Below are positions 8,444-17,247 of a DNA stretch of 45,268 bases, piece by piece (the first letter of the stretch is position 1; every line of letters begins with the position of its first letter). A model generated the notes under the pieces. The model was not told the origin of the DNA, searched no databases, and worked only from the letters and a program-made list of their open reading frames with translations. Source of the DNA: an uncultured bacterium (lineage in GTDB: Bacteria; Vulcanimicrobiota; CADAWZ01); the NCBI GenBank assembly GCA_949288455.1, contig CASEKF010000070.1, positions 1-45,268 of the forward strand, given 5' to 3'. Position numbers and translations under genes: made by a program.

Positions 8444-10558
8444 TTAATTTTGGAATTGTATATTCCAAAGCTCGTTTATCAGCGTTACGAAATCAGATTT
8501 AGTTTCGGATAAAAGTCTTGTCCAGGTCTCTTCTCCGTTAACTTCGGAAAAATGGATTCTGTAGAGATCTATAAACTGCCGCGCGAAATCTGCGGTAAAT
8601 TTATCTTTATGTCCGAAGACCAGGAAGCGATGCAAAGTTCTTAATTTGGAAATATCGCTAAATAATTCCAAAAAGTTTTCCGGAGATAATATTTTTAGAG
8701 TGGACATAAGGTATGAACCGCGCGTTTTTCTATCCGCAAGGCCCGATGAAGCGCAGAATTCAATAAGAACTTTAGCGGTCATAAGAGCGTCTGTTTTTTG
8801 AGCCGCCTCAATATATTCCCGTTCAATATCTTCGTCGTAACATTCTTCCGCTTTATTTAAAATTGTTCTTATAGCTTTTAATTTTAGCTCTCCGTTCATT
8901 AAACAGCCGCATTTAGAAAGTTGTCTTACCGCTTTATTTCGTATGTCCACGTAATTTTCGCCCGCAGCGTTAGCTAAAATTGACGAAGCCCAGGCGTTTT
9001 TTCTGACGACCAGTCCGGCAGTAAGGTCTATAGCTTTTTCATAATTGATTGGCTGTATCTTTTGAGAAAGCGGTCTTAAAAGAAGAGGCTCGTCCGCGCT
9101 GATATGATGCAGTATATCCAAAGCGTCGGATATTTTTGAATCGTCGTTTTCTTTCATCATTAAAGAGACGAATTCCTCAAGCAGTACGTCGAGACGTTTA
9201 TTTTCAAACGACGGAGTTCGAGAAGTTACGGGAGATTTCAGAGATAAAAGATTTGATAGCGCTCGGCATGAAGCTCCCTGAGATCTGTTTAATAAAGCGT
9301 CTTTAGCAAACGCTATCGCATATTTTTTATAAATGCCGGCCGAGTTGAAATTCAGAAAACCGTTTCTTTTTAGGGCTTCAAACGCTTCCATTTTTAATAT
9401 ATCGAGACAACTGCCGTAATAAAGCGAGAATAAAAGAGCCTTTTCAGCCGCAGAGAGGGCAGAGGCAAAATCTTCTCTTTTTGCGGATAAAACCGCCTTC
9501 GCCGCAGGTATGATTTTATCAAACGGTTTTCTCCCTGATTTTAGCATATTAAAATCAAGAAGCTTTATATACTTTTCGCAGTTAACGCCGTTCTTAATTA
9601 ATTTAGAACAATAGTCAAATTTTTCTTCCGAATTCCAAGAAGCTTTAAGATAAGTTAAAATATCCTCTTCGACCGGATAAAGCAATTCGCTTTCGATATC
9701 TTCCGTATACGACTCGCAGGTTCGGGGCTTTTCTTCCGTTTCGTCTTCATATTTGCTTAATTCCGAGATTGTCATCAGCAGAGAAGCAGAAGGGCGTTTT
9801 TGCTTCGCGGAGCCAAGCATTGGAAGCAGATCCATCGCTCTTGCGGAGACGACTTCGGGAAGTTCCGAATCTGACATGAACACTCTAAGCTCGCGCCTGA
9901 GCATGTCTTTCATAACAAAACCTTCGGAAAAATATTCCCGTATATAATCTTTGATATCAAGGATATCCTGCTCAGTTCCTTGTTTTATCAGTTCAAGCAT
10001 AAGCTCCAGAGTCTTGGAAACAAAAGATGCCTGCAGCTCTTCTTGAGGAGTTTCTTTAATTTTTCTTAAATTGGAAGCTATCGTATCGCTTGGAGTTTCT
10101 TCAGTCTTTCGTTTTATTTCTGTTTTGTCTATGTCCGGCCTGGTATTTGCGGTAGGTATAACTACGGTTTCCAAAGTGCGGAGAGATTCGTCGTATTTGA
10201 GAATATCTTTGGAATATGGCGCCTTGCGGATCCGGGGAGGGGACGAATTGAGGTTATATGACGGCAAAAGCGATTTTTGTTTTTCTAATTCATTTGAATG
10301 GGCCAAAGACGTCTGTTCTTTGCTAAGGTTTTCCGCTTCCGGAACCAAAGACGTCTGTTCTTTGCTAAGGTTTTCCGCTTCCGGGGCCAAAGACGTTTGT
10401 TCTTTAACGAGGTTTTCCGCTTCCGGGGCTAAAGACGTTTGTTCTTTAACGAGGTTTTCCGCTTCCGGGGCTAAAGACGTTTGTTCTTTGATAAGGTTTT
10501 CCGCTTCCGGGGCCAAAGACGTCTGTTCTTTGCTAAGGTTTTCCGCTTCCGGAGCCAA
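8444..10558 (-). CDS. Alpha-helical-repeat protein with 14-residue tandem repeats (probable 3' part of a frameshifted gene)
   Basis: 704 codons from a TTG. It opens with six near-identical 14-residue units (APEAENLSKEQTSL type), then a Ser/Lys/Pro-rich linker (about 90-180), then a long all-helical region (about 190-704) with HEAT/ARM-like spacing. No signal peptide or catalytic motif is seen. There is no ATG and no purine-rich ribosome site near the TTG. The same frame stays open upstream to 10603, inside the A13 run that ends the preceding gene, and the residues just before the TTG (TKQTS) continue the repeat pattern. The natural product is therefore probably a fusion with the upstream frame through a -1 shift (about 969 residues). 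Role inferred to be a scaffold, perhaps with the PilC-like protein. Confidence 0.75.
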   Translation of the reverse strand: MAPEAENLSKEQTSLAPEAENLIKEQTSLAPEAENLVKEQTSLAPEAENLVKEQTSLAPEAENLSKEQTSLVPEAENLSKEQTSLAHSNELEKQKSLLPSYNLNSSPPRIRKAPYSKDILKYDESLRTLETVVIPTANTRPDIDKTEIKRKTEETPSDTIASNLRKIKETPQEELQASFVSKTLELMLELIKQGTEQDILDIKDYIREYFSEGFVMKDMLRRELRVFMSDSELPEVVSARAMDLLPMLGSAKQKRPSASLLMTISELSKYEDETEEKPRTCESYTEDIESELLYPVEEDILTYLKASWNSEEKFDYCSKLIKNGVNCEKYIKLLDFNMLKSGRKPFDKIIPAAKAVLSAKREDFASALSAAEKALLFSLYYGSCLDILKMEAFEALKRNGFLNFNSAGIYKKYAIAFAKDALLNRSQGASCRALSNLLSLKSPVTSRTPSFENKRLDVLLEEFVSLMMKENDDSKISDALDILHHISADEPLLLRPLSQKIQPINYEKAIDLTAGLVVRKNAWASSILANAAGENYVDIRNKAVRQLSKCGCLMNGELKLKAIRTILNKAEECYDEDIEREYIEAAQKTDALMTAKVLIEFCASSGLADRKTRGSYLMSTLKILSPENFLELFSDISKLRTLHRFLVFGHKDKFTADFARQFIDLYRIHFSEVNGEETWTRLLSETKSDFVTLINELWNIQFQN

Positions 10559-10559
10559 A
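10308..10559 (-). repeat. Six tandem 42-bp repeats (in-frame, 14 residues each)
   Basis: Six units begin at 10308, 10350, 10392, 10434, 10476 and 10518. The units at 10392 and 10434 are identical; the others differ at a few positions, altering one residue (S, V or I) after AENL and A/V at the unit start. The length is a multiple of three, so copy-number change would lengthen or shorten the linker without a frameshift. Confidence 0.95.
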
Positions 10560-10599
10560 GACGTCTGTTTTGTTGCGGATTTCGATATATTTCTATTGA

Positions 10600-11352
10600 T
10601 TATTTTTTTTTTTTTGATTCTTCTTCCCGCTTTTTTTGCATGTCGATTTTTATTTGTTCAAATCTTGACATGCGTCTTTCTTCTTTAGACTTACGTTCTT
10701 CGGATGCGGTTTCTTCAGATGACGGCCCGTTTTCTTTTTCGCCTGATTTGTCATCTTGAGATTTTAGATGTTCAAGAACAGAAATATCTTTTCCGGCTTT
10801 TTTTAGAAAGTCGAGCATATTTGCGTTCGAGGCATATTCTTCTTTGCAAAGAAAGGCTAGAAGTTCTTCTGAAATTTCAGATGTATAATTTTCTATCAAT
10901 TTTACGGCGGACGCTACTCCGTAAGGATCTTGATTTTTTACGATTAGTTTAGCGATTTTTGCGAAGGCGTTGGGATTTTTAGTAAGCTCGTATCTATATA
11001 GAGTTTCATTTAAGGCCCATGCCAAAGGACTTAGAGCCAATTCGTGTTTTTCGGCCCTGAAAAAGCCCATTTTGGCCAAAGCTTTTCTGGCTCTCTGCCT
11101 GGGAACGCCCGGAGAGTTGTTCCTCATGTAGCTGAATAGACTGCGTCTAAGCATTTCTGAAAAACGTCGGTCTTGAATTTCGGAAAGAAAGTCAAGCGGT
11201 AATTTCGTTTTTAAAACGTAGAAACATGCCGCTTTTGCCGAAGCAAAAATTAAATCCGGATTGCCGGAGGTTATATTATATTGAAGATAAAGCTTTATGC
11301 CTTCAATGTCTTTTTTTAGAATAAGATCTTCAAATTTTGTATTGTCGAACAT
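10600..11352 (-). CDS. Helical-repeat protein, probable 5' part of a frameshifted gene
   Basis: 250 residues, wholly alpha-helical in pattern. Residues 1-175 look like HEAT-type helix pairs. About 180-250 is a highly charged tail rich in Glu, Lys and Ser, ending in KKKK at the A13 run. No signal peptide or enzyme motif. The ATG at 11352 is used because CGGAG lies seven bases before it; a GTG two codons upstream would be too close. It begins 37 bases after the stop of the pilC-like gene, so it is co-transcribed. The charged tail would serve as a hinge if joined to the downstream frame. Function unknown. Confidence 0.75.
   Translation of the reverse strand: MFDNTKFEDLILKKDIEGIKLYLQYNITSGNPDLIFASAKAACFYVLKTKLPLDFLSEIQDRRFSEMLRRSLFSYMRNNSPGVPRQRARKALAKMGFFRAEKHELALSPLAWALNETLYRYELTKNPNAFAKIAKLIVKNQDPYGVASAVKLIENYTSEISEELLAFLCKEEYASNANMLDFLKKAGKDISVLEHLKSQDDKSGEKENGPSSEETASEERKSKEERRMSRFEQIKIDMQKKREEESKKKK
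10603..10615 (-). promoter_or_regulatory. A13 slippery run at the junction of two frames
   Basis: Thirteen consecutive A on the coding strand, directly followed by TAA, which ends the upstream frame. Rereading one A gives an open frame that continues for 719 more codons. Such a run is a classic site for transcriptional slippage, -1 ribosomal shifting or phase variation. It is also a classic site for a homopolymer sequencing error. Confidence 0.8.
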
Positions 11353-11388
11353 ATTCACGCTCCGATTAAATTTAATTCCAGACTCTTC

Positions 11389-12633
11389 TTACATTCCGAA
11401 GTTCTGTATAATCTGATAGATGGGAAGCATAACGGCCAAGACTATAGAGAGTACGAACGCGCTCATGAATACTATCATGAAGGGTTCCATAAGCGTAAGA
11501 GATTTTTGAAGCGCGGAAGTTAAATCAAGTTCCAGCATTTTTGCGGCGTCCTTAAGACATGCCGAAATGTCTCCCGTAGCTTCGCCCGCGGCTATAAGAT
11601 TAACGCTGGTTAAGGGCATAAGTCCGGTTCTTTTCATGGCGTCGGCAATAAAGATACCTTCGCTTACGGCGTCTATTATGGGATAAACTAATTTTTGTTC
11701 CATAAAGCTGTTGTTTGCTATTTTTCCTGAGATAAAGACGGCTTCTTGAATCGGCACTCCGTATTTTATGAGAAGACTGAGCGATCGGCAAAATTGTTCG
11801 GCATAGCGGCATCTGTTAATATATCCTACTATAGGCAGTCTCAGTTTAATAAAATCATAATTATATTTTCCTACCGGAGTAGATATGTAGCATACGATTT
11901 GATAAGCCGCGAATATAACCATAACTAACGTTATGATTACAAGATAAGGATTGCACAGATAATCCATAAAAACCATAAGAGCTTGAGTTATCCAGGGAAG
12001 TTTGACGTTTAAATCGGCTATGACGACTACTATTTTAGGAAGCACGAAGACGAATAATCCTATATTGAGAACCAAAGACAGAAAAAACGTAATAGTCGGA
12101 TAAGTCATGGCGGCGGATATTTTTTTCTTCAGAGAAACTTCTTTTTCAAGATCCTCAGCCAGAGATTTAAACGCGTCGGCTATCGCGCCGGTGTTCATTC
12201 CCAAAGCTACTACGCCTCTGTAATTAGCCGTGAAAATATCCGGATATTTTTCCATGGATTTATCCAGGCGTTTGCCTTCTTTAATGCCTTTCAGCAAGTA
12301 TTGAAGAGGTTCTTTTAACGGGTCTTTTCTGTCTGCCGAATCGATAATAACATTAAAGGCTTCGGCTATCGTGATCCCTGCCGCCAGCAAAGTCGCCAGC
12401 TGCCTGGTAGCTATCGCCAGGTTCTCCGAATAGTCTCGTTTTCTGAAAAAGCTCGCGAAGTTTTTAACGGACGCGCGGATATTATGCGAAGTTTCCGTTA
12501 TCTCTTCAATTGATATAATAGAATACCCCTGCGTTAAGAGGGAATCTATAATTTTTTGCTTTTCAGGAGCTTCTCTTACTATTTTTTGCTTTTTTCCATC
12601 GGGAGCAACGCTTTGTATGACAAAAGTCGGCAT
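11389..12633 (-). CDS. Type IV pilus/type II secretion inner-membrane platform protein (PilC/GspF family)
   Basis: 414 residues with the two T2SSF domains of PilC/GspF (about 65-190 and 270-400). Each has the family's helical pattern, such as LATLLAAGITIAEAF and LSLLIKYGVPIQEAV, with hydrophobic segments near 170-200, 220-245 and 380-405. The N-terminal 60 residues match the usual cytoplasmic lead-in (GYSIISIEEI). Family members sit in the inner membrane and link the assembly ATPase to pilin subunits. No PilB/GspE ATPase, pilin or secretin gene is nearby, so its system must be encoded elsewhere or be reduced. It heads the minus-strand operon with the helical-repeat and membrane proteins. The ribosome site is weak (GGA ten bases before ATG). 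Confidence 0.88.
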   Translation of the reverse strand: MPTFVIQSVAPDGKKQKIVREAPEKQKIIDSLLTQGYSIISIEEITETSHNIRASVKNFASFFRKRDYSENLAIATRQLATLLAAGITIAEAFNVIIDSADRKDPLKEPLQYLLKGIKEGKRLDKSMEKYPDIFTANYRGVVALGMNTGAIADAFKSLAEDLEKEVSLKKKISAAMTYPTITFFLSLVLNIGLFVFVLPKIVVVIADLNVKLPWITQALMVFMDYLCNPYLVIITLVMVIFAAYQIVCYISTPVGKYNYDFIKLRLPIVGYINRCRYAEQFCRSLSLLIKYGVPIQEAVFISGKIANNSFMEQKLVYPIIDAVSEGIFIADAMKRTGLMPLTSVNLIAAGEATGDISACLKDAAKMLELDLTSALQKSLTLMEPFMIVFMSAFVLSIVLAVMLPIYQIIQNFGM

Positions 12634-12986
12634 AAATTATAATCCGCATATCTTTAAAAATATATATTTAAATCTATATTTCTTCACAATATTGTTTCAT
12701 CCTTGTCGTAAAGAACCTTTGATTAAAAATTTAACTTTGCAATTCTTCAGTTTGAAAATTTTCAAAAATCTTATCGACGCTTTTTTGTCCGCCGAGCGTT
12801 ATAGCCGCTTACGCGGCTGAGTTTTCATATGTTCGTCGTTGCCGTCTTGAGAGAGAACGCAAAACTTGAATTGAACGGGTCGTTTGGAATTAAAGCAGGC
12901 TATTTTTTTTTAAAAGCGAATAATAGCGAATAAAAATGAGCTGATGAAAGACCCGGAAGCCTTTTTATCAATTAGGAGGAGCAATT
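12634..12986. other. Divergent intergenic region, no gene seen
   Basis: 353 bases between the pilC-like operon and the TPR operon. It holds the candidate promoter above and a small perfect hairpin (AGCCGC/GCGGCT, 12803-12818). The plus-strand promoter of the TPR operon is not clear. Short open frames here have no ribosome site or recognisable product. Confidence 0.5.
12661..12689 (-). promoter_or_regulatory. Candidate promoter for the pilC-like operon
   Basis: On the minus strand TTGTGA (12689-12684), 17 bases, then TATATA (12666-12661). The start codon of the pilC-like gene is 28 bases downstream. Confidence 0.5.
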
Positions 12987-14792
12987 TTGAAAAAGTTATC
13001 TATACTGCTGCTAATACTTTTGGCGGCGGTTTTGCAGGGGTGCATGGAATCTAAACAGGAAGCTGAAGAGCGCTTTGAGTCTGCCTATAAATTTGAGCGG
13101 CAGGGCGAATATGATAAAGCGGCTAAAGAATATGAGGCCGCCATTAAAAATTGGAAAACTTATACCGAAGCTCATAGGCGTTATCAAGATATTGAGATAG
13201 CCCGAGGAAACTATGACGCTCTCGTTAAAAAATATGAGAAATATGTTAACGATAATCCTAAAAGCCCTTGTTTCAACTATCTGATGGGGCGTTTGGCGCC
13301 CGATTCTGAGAAGAGAATCGCTTATTACCGAAAAGCGCTGACGTATGATCCCAATTATTTATGGGCTATAGACGGTATTGGAAGCGAATATTTAAAACAG
13401 GGGAAACAGCAGGAAGCCATAAAACAGCTTAAAAAAGTTATAGAAATAGATTCGGAATTTCCTCAAGTGCATTTGAGTCTTGCCAGAGCATGGTACTCGA
13501 TGGGAAATTTAAATCCCGCGTTGAGCGAAATAAAAAAATATAACGACTTATCTCCTAATTCTTACGTAGGCCTCGAGCTTATGGGGCAAATCTATTTGAA
13601 AAAACGTCAGACGGATAAAGCCGCCGAAGCTTGGATTGAAGCCAATAAAGCGGATCCTTACAGAACTTTGCCTCTTATTCGCCTGGCTGAATTATATCTT
13701 AACGAGAAAAAATACGACGAGACTTACGAGATTTTGAAGAAGGCGTATGCGCTTGATCCGAGTCATCTTGGAGCTAAATTGATAGAAGCCGAATTGGCTT
13801 TAGCCATGAACGATACCGCAAAGGCGGCCAAGCTTGCGGACGTAGCGTTGGCAAAAGAGGAAAATAACAGAGACGCTTTAATGATAAAAGCTTTGGTTCT
13901 TGCCGGAAAAGGCGATAAGGTTAAAGCTGAAAACCTGCTGAAACAGATATTGAGTATATATCCCGACGATCTGGGAGCGTTGGAGCAGTTGGGAATCATG
14001 AATTATAATAAACGCAATTTTGCGGACGCGGAGAAATTTTTATCGAAAGCGGCGCTTAATTCTTCTATGTCTTTAAACGCTAAAAGAGTTTTAAGAAATT
14101 CTCTGATGTTGCTGGATAAAATTGCCGCCGCCGAACCTTTAGCCGAACGCCTGGCCATGGAGCCCGAGCGCATAGAGAAAGATTCGCTTGCTCTGCTTGA
14201 AATTTACGCTTATTTAAATGACGTCAAATCCTTTCGCGAAACTTTTTTGAAATTTTACGACGACGGCAATATAACTAAGGCGACGGTTTTTAAAGCCTAT
14301 TGTTCTATTGGCAAAGGAGACCCGAAGCCTTTTTCCGCCGAGTTCGCAGACGTTTCGGTAAGACTAAAAAGGCCTGAAGAAAGGCGGTTCATTTCTTCGA
14401 TTTCCGATATTTTATCGGGAGAATATAAAAAAATATCGGCAAGATATAAGGATGCCGCCGGCCTTGACGAGTACGATTCCCTGATTTTCTCGTACGCTTT
14501 ATTTAAAGCCGGCGAAGTCAAAAAGGCCCGCGATATCCTTTCGTCTCATAAAATCCGTAAAGAAACCAAGGAGTTTGCGTCTTTATGGTCTATAATGTTT
14601 ACTCCTTCCGGCAATGCGAAAATTCTTGGAGCTCAGATAAAATCTCTTGAAGCGATACGTTCCAAATCTTTCGATTTCGCAGTCGTTTCGGTATCTTTGA
14701 GAGAAATTGAAAATAAGAAAGTTCAGTCGCAAAAAATGCCTCGTAACGGAAAAAATCTTAAGCCGAAAGAAAAAAAGGGAAATAAAGAATGA
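12987..14792 (+). CDS. TPR-repeat lipoprotein
   Basis: 601 residues. A lipoprotein signal (LLAAVLQGC, acylated Cys19) is followed by tetratricopeptide repeats through about residue 400, with typical A-x-x-x-Y/F patterns such as GEYDKAAKEYEAAI and GKQQEAIKQLKKVIEIDSE. The C-terminal part continues as less regular helices and ends in a Lys-rich tail. The start is TTG: AGGAGGAG lies at ideal spacing, the signal peptide begins directly there, and the next in-frame ATG would remove the signal. TPR arrays are protein-docking scaffolds; the partner is unknown. It overlaps the next TPR gene by four bases. Confidence 0.85.
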   Translation: MKKLSILLLILLAAVLQGCMESKQEAEERFESAYKFERQGEYDKAAKEYEAAIKNWKTYTEAHRRYQDIEIARGNYDALVKKYEKYVNDNPKSPCFNYLMGRLAPDSEKRIAYYRKALTYDPNYLWAIDGIGSEYLKQGKQQEAIKQLKKVIEIDSEFPQVHLSLARAWYSMGNLNPALSEIKKYNDLSPNSYVGLELMGQIYLKKRQTDKAAEAWIEANKADPYRTLPLIRLAELYLNEKKYDETYEILKKAYALDPSHLGAKLIEAELALAMNDTAKAAKLADVALAKEENNRDALMIKALVLAGKGDKVKAENLLKQILSIYPDDLGALEQLGIMNYNKRNFADAEKFLSKAALNSSMSLNAKRVLRNSLMLLDKIAAAEPLAERLAMEPERIEKDSLALLEIYAYLNDVKSFRETFLKFYDDGNITKATVFKAYCSIGKGDPKPFSAEFADVSVRLKRPEERRFISSISDILSGEYKKISARYKDAAGLDEYDSLIFSYALFKAGEVKKARDILSSHKIRKETKEFASLWSIMFTPSGNAKILGAQIKSLEAIRSKSFDFAVVSVSLREIENKKVQSQKMPRNGKNLKPKEKKGNKE

Positions 14793-16432
14793 TATTTTCG
14801 ACTCCGGACTTTTTTAATAACCCGTATGTGCCCATGAGTTTTCCGGACGGTTTAAAAAGTAAGAGTCTGATGTTCATGGGATCTCTCGGCGAGAATGATT
14901 CCTTAAATTCTTTGGTCCTCTCAGGTTTAAATCAGACTTCGTCTTCTGCTGAAACCGAATTTTTGGAATTGGCTTTTAAATCTATAGGACAACCGAATAA
15001 GAAGGACGACGATCCTTCCGCTTATAATTACATGGGTATAGCCTTATCCGAACTTGGTTTTTATGATAAGGCGGAGAAAGCTTTTTATAAAGCTTTAAAG
15101 ATTGCTCCCGAGTACACTTTCGCGAATTATAATATGGGCGTTATTTATTTAAAATCGGGACGTTTAAGAGAAGCCAAAGAAGAATTTATCAAACATCTTG
15201 AGGTGATGCCGGACGACGTATACGCCTTAAACAAATTAGGCGCGGTCTATCTTAAGATAAAAGAGCCGGCGAAAGCCAAATCTTATTTTCTGCGCGCTTA
15301 TAATTTAAATCGGACAGACGGCATCACTCTTAATAATCTTGGGCTTATTTGCGAATCTGAAGAAAAATTAGCCGAAAGCGAGGATTTTTTCAGACGTTCT
15401 TTAATCTATTTGCCCGGATTTTCAGACGCAGGAAATAATCTGGGAAGAATTTTAGCTAAACAAAATCGTTTGGAAGAGGCTAAGATAGAGCTTTTTAAGG
15501 TTCTTTCGAGGGAACCGGACAATTCGGTTACTTATCATAACTTAGGCGCGGTATTTTGCAGACAGTTTTTGTGGAGAGACGCTTTAAATTTTTTTAGAAA
15601 GGCGGCTGACGCAGATAAGAAAGATACTTATCCCAGAAACGCCATGGGCAACGTATATATGTCCTTGGGAGATTACGCCGAGGCGATGAGGCTTTTTGAC
15701 GAGGCGTTAACGTTAAATCCTTCGGACCCCTATACTCTTTTAAATAAGTCGGTATGTTATTTTAAAATGGATTTATTTGAAGAAGCTCTGACATTTTCCG
15801 AAAAAGCCGCCGAATTAGAGTCGGGAGACAGGCTTCTCAACGTTCTTCAAACTTGCGGTTGTCTGTGTATGCTGCTTGAACGTTATGACAAGGCGGAGGG
15901 ATATTTTTTGGAAGGTTTAAAGTCTTTTCCGGCAGATCTTTATTGTTTGAATAACCTGGCTCTTTGCAAAATTGAAAACGGAGACGTCGATTCGGCTTTA
16001 AAAACGGCTTACGAAGCTTATAGGCTAGGTAGCGAAGACTTAGTCTCCCTGAACGGCCTCGCTCTTTGTCTGTTTCATGCCGGAAGACCGGAGAAAGCGA
16101 TTGAAATCCTTCGCTTTGCCGAGACTTTAGCTCCCGAATATCCGTATACTCTTTCAAATCTTGCCTTTATTCTTACGGCGGCGGATAAGTGTGAAGAAGC
16201 CTACGCTTATTATTCCGTTATTTTGGAGGCCGATCCGAAAGATTACGTCGCTTTGAATAATTTGGGAGTGGCTTACGCTAAATGCGGCAATCTTCGCGAA
16301 TCTGTAAACCTTTGGAAAAAAGCCGCGGAGCTGTCGCCTTCATACGAACCGGCAAGAAAAAATTTAGAGTTGGCATGTTGTTGCAAGAACGATAAAAAAA
16401 ATTCGACAAGAGTTTTTTTTGAAACTTTGTAG
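14789..16432 (+). CDS. Cytoplasmic TPR-repeat protein
   Basis: 547 residues with no signal peptide. After about 65 irregular residues it is almost entirely tetratricopeptide repeats (about 13 units of 34), for example NYMGIALSELGFYDKAEKAF and NNLGVAYAKCGNLRESVNLW. The ATGA overlap with the TPR lipoprotein gene implies translational coupling, so the pair may act together, one tethered to the membrane and one soluble. No catalytic domain is fused. Similar TPR arrays are found in pilus, secretion and assembly scaffolds, but no specific role can be claimed. Confidence 0.85.
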   Translation: MIFSTPDFFNNPYVPMSFPDGLKSKSLMFMGSLGENDSLNSLVLSGLNQTSSSAETEFLELAFKSIGQPNKKDDDPSAYNYMGIALSELGFYDKAEKAFYKALKIAPEYTFANYNMGVIYLKSGRLREAKEEFIKHLEVMPDDVYALNKLGAVYLKIKEPAKAKSYFLRAYNLNRTDGITLNNLGLICESEEKLAESEDFFRRSLIYLPGFSDAGNNLGRILAKQNRLEEAKIELFKVLSREPDNSVTYHNLGAVFCRQFLWRDALNFFRKAADADKKDTYPRNAMGNVYMSLGDYAEAMRLFDEALTLNPSDPYTLLNKSVCYFKMDLFEEALTFSEKAAELESGDRLLNVLQTCGCLCMLLERYDKAEGYFLEGLKSFPADLYCLNNLALCKIENGDVDSALKTAYEAYRLGSEDLVSLNGLALCLFHAGRPEKAIEILRFAETLAPEYPYTLSNLAFILTAADKCEEAYAYYSVILEADPKDYVALNNLGVAYAKCGNLRESVNLWKKAAELSPSYEPARKNLELACCCKNDKKNSTRVFFETL

Positions 16433-16522
16433 TATATGCGACGCGTTTTTACGCCGTCTATTAATAGGGCAGAATCGGCAGATATACGCCGTTTGTTGCC
16501 GGATAATCACTAGGAGGTATTT

Positions 16523-17242
16523 ATGTCGGGGCATTCTAAATGGCATAATATAAGAGAAAAGAAATCAAAGACAGACAGCGCCAGAGGTCAAATTTTTACC
16601 AGAGTTTCTAAAGAAATACATATGGCCGTCAAAGAGGGAGGAAGCAATCCGGACACTAATTTCCGCTTGAAGGTTGCCATTCAAAAAGCTAAAGAAGTCA
16701 ATATGCCTTCCGATAATATTAAGAGAACCATAGAAAAAGCTTCAGGAGCCGGAGCGGCAGAGTACGAGGAATTATTATACGAAGGCTACGGACCGTCCGG
16801 AGTCGCCTTGATGATAGAGATAGCCACTGATAACAGAAACCGCAGCGCGGCGTCGGTAAGAAGCGCTTTAAGCAAACATGGAGGAACTCTGGGAGAAAGC
16901 GGTTGCGTTTCTTATATGTTTTCAAAAAAAGGAGTTTTCTTTATTTTAAGCGAGAACGCTTCGGAGGATAAGCTTATGGAAATAGCTCTCGAAGCCGGAG
17001 CCGAAAATATTGAAAATGAAGACGAGGGTTTTGAGATCACGTCCGCTCCTTCCGATTTCGCAAGCGTTAAAGACGCGCTTGATTCCGCCGGAATACAATG
17101 CGAATCCGCTGAAATAGCATGGGTTCCCGAAACTTATATTGAAGTTTCCGAAGAAATCGGACTTAAAATAGCTAAATTAATAGACGCTCTTGATTCAATA
17201 GACGACGTACAGAACGTTTATTCAAACTATGAGGTTAAATAA
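16523..17242 (+). CDS. yebC: YebC/TACO1-family protein (transcription or translation factor)
   Basis: 239 residues, the normal length. It begins with the family signature SGHSKWHNIREKKSKTD and continues with GSNPDTNFRL, NMPSDNIKRTIEKA, EGYGPSGVALMIE and TDNRNRSAASVRSALSKHGG. Family members were described as DNA-binding regulators and more recently as ribosome-associated factors that relieve stalling at proline-rich stretches. ATG follows AGGAGG at good spacing. It lies five bases before ruvC, the common yebC-ruvCAB arrangement. Confidence 0.95.
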   Translation: MSGHSKWHNIREKKSKTDSARGQIFTRVSKEIHMAVKEGGSNPDTNFRLKVAIQKAKEVNMPSDNIKRTIEKASGAGAAEYEELLYEGYGPSGVALMIEIATDNRNRSAASVRSALSKHGGTLGESGCVSYMFSKKGVFFILSENASEDKLMEIALEAGAENIENEDEGFEITSAPSDFASVKDALDSAGIQCESAEIAWVPETYIEVSEEIGLKIAKLIDALDSIDDVQNVYSNYEVK

Positions 17243-17247
17243 CGGCT

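Noticed and set aside
12617-12820. 67-codon plus-strand frame in the pilC/TPR intergenic region
   Set aside because: No ribosome site, no family resemblance, and it overlaps the start of the pilC-like gene and its promoter.
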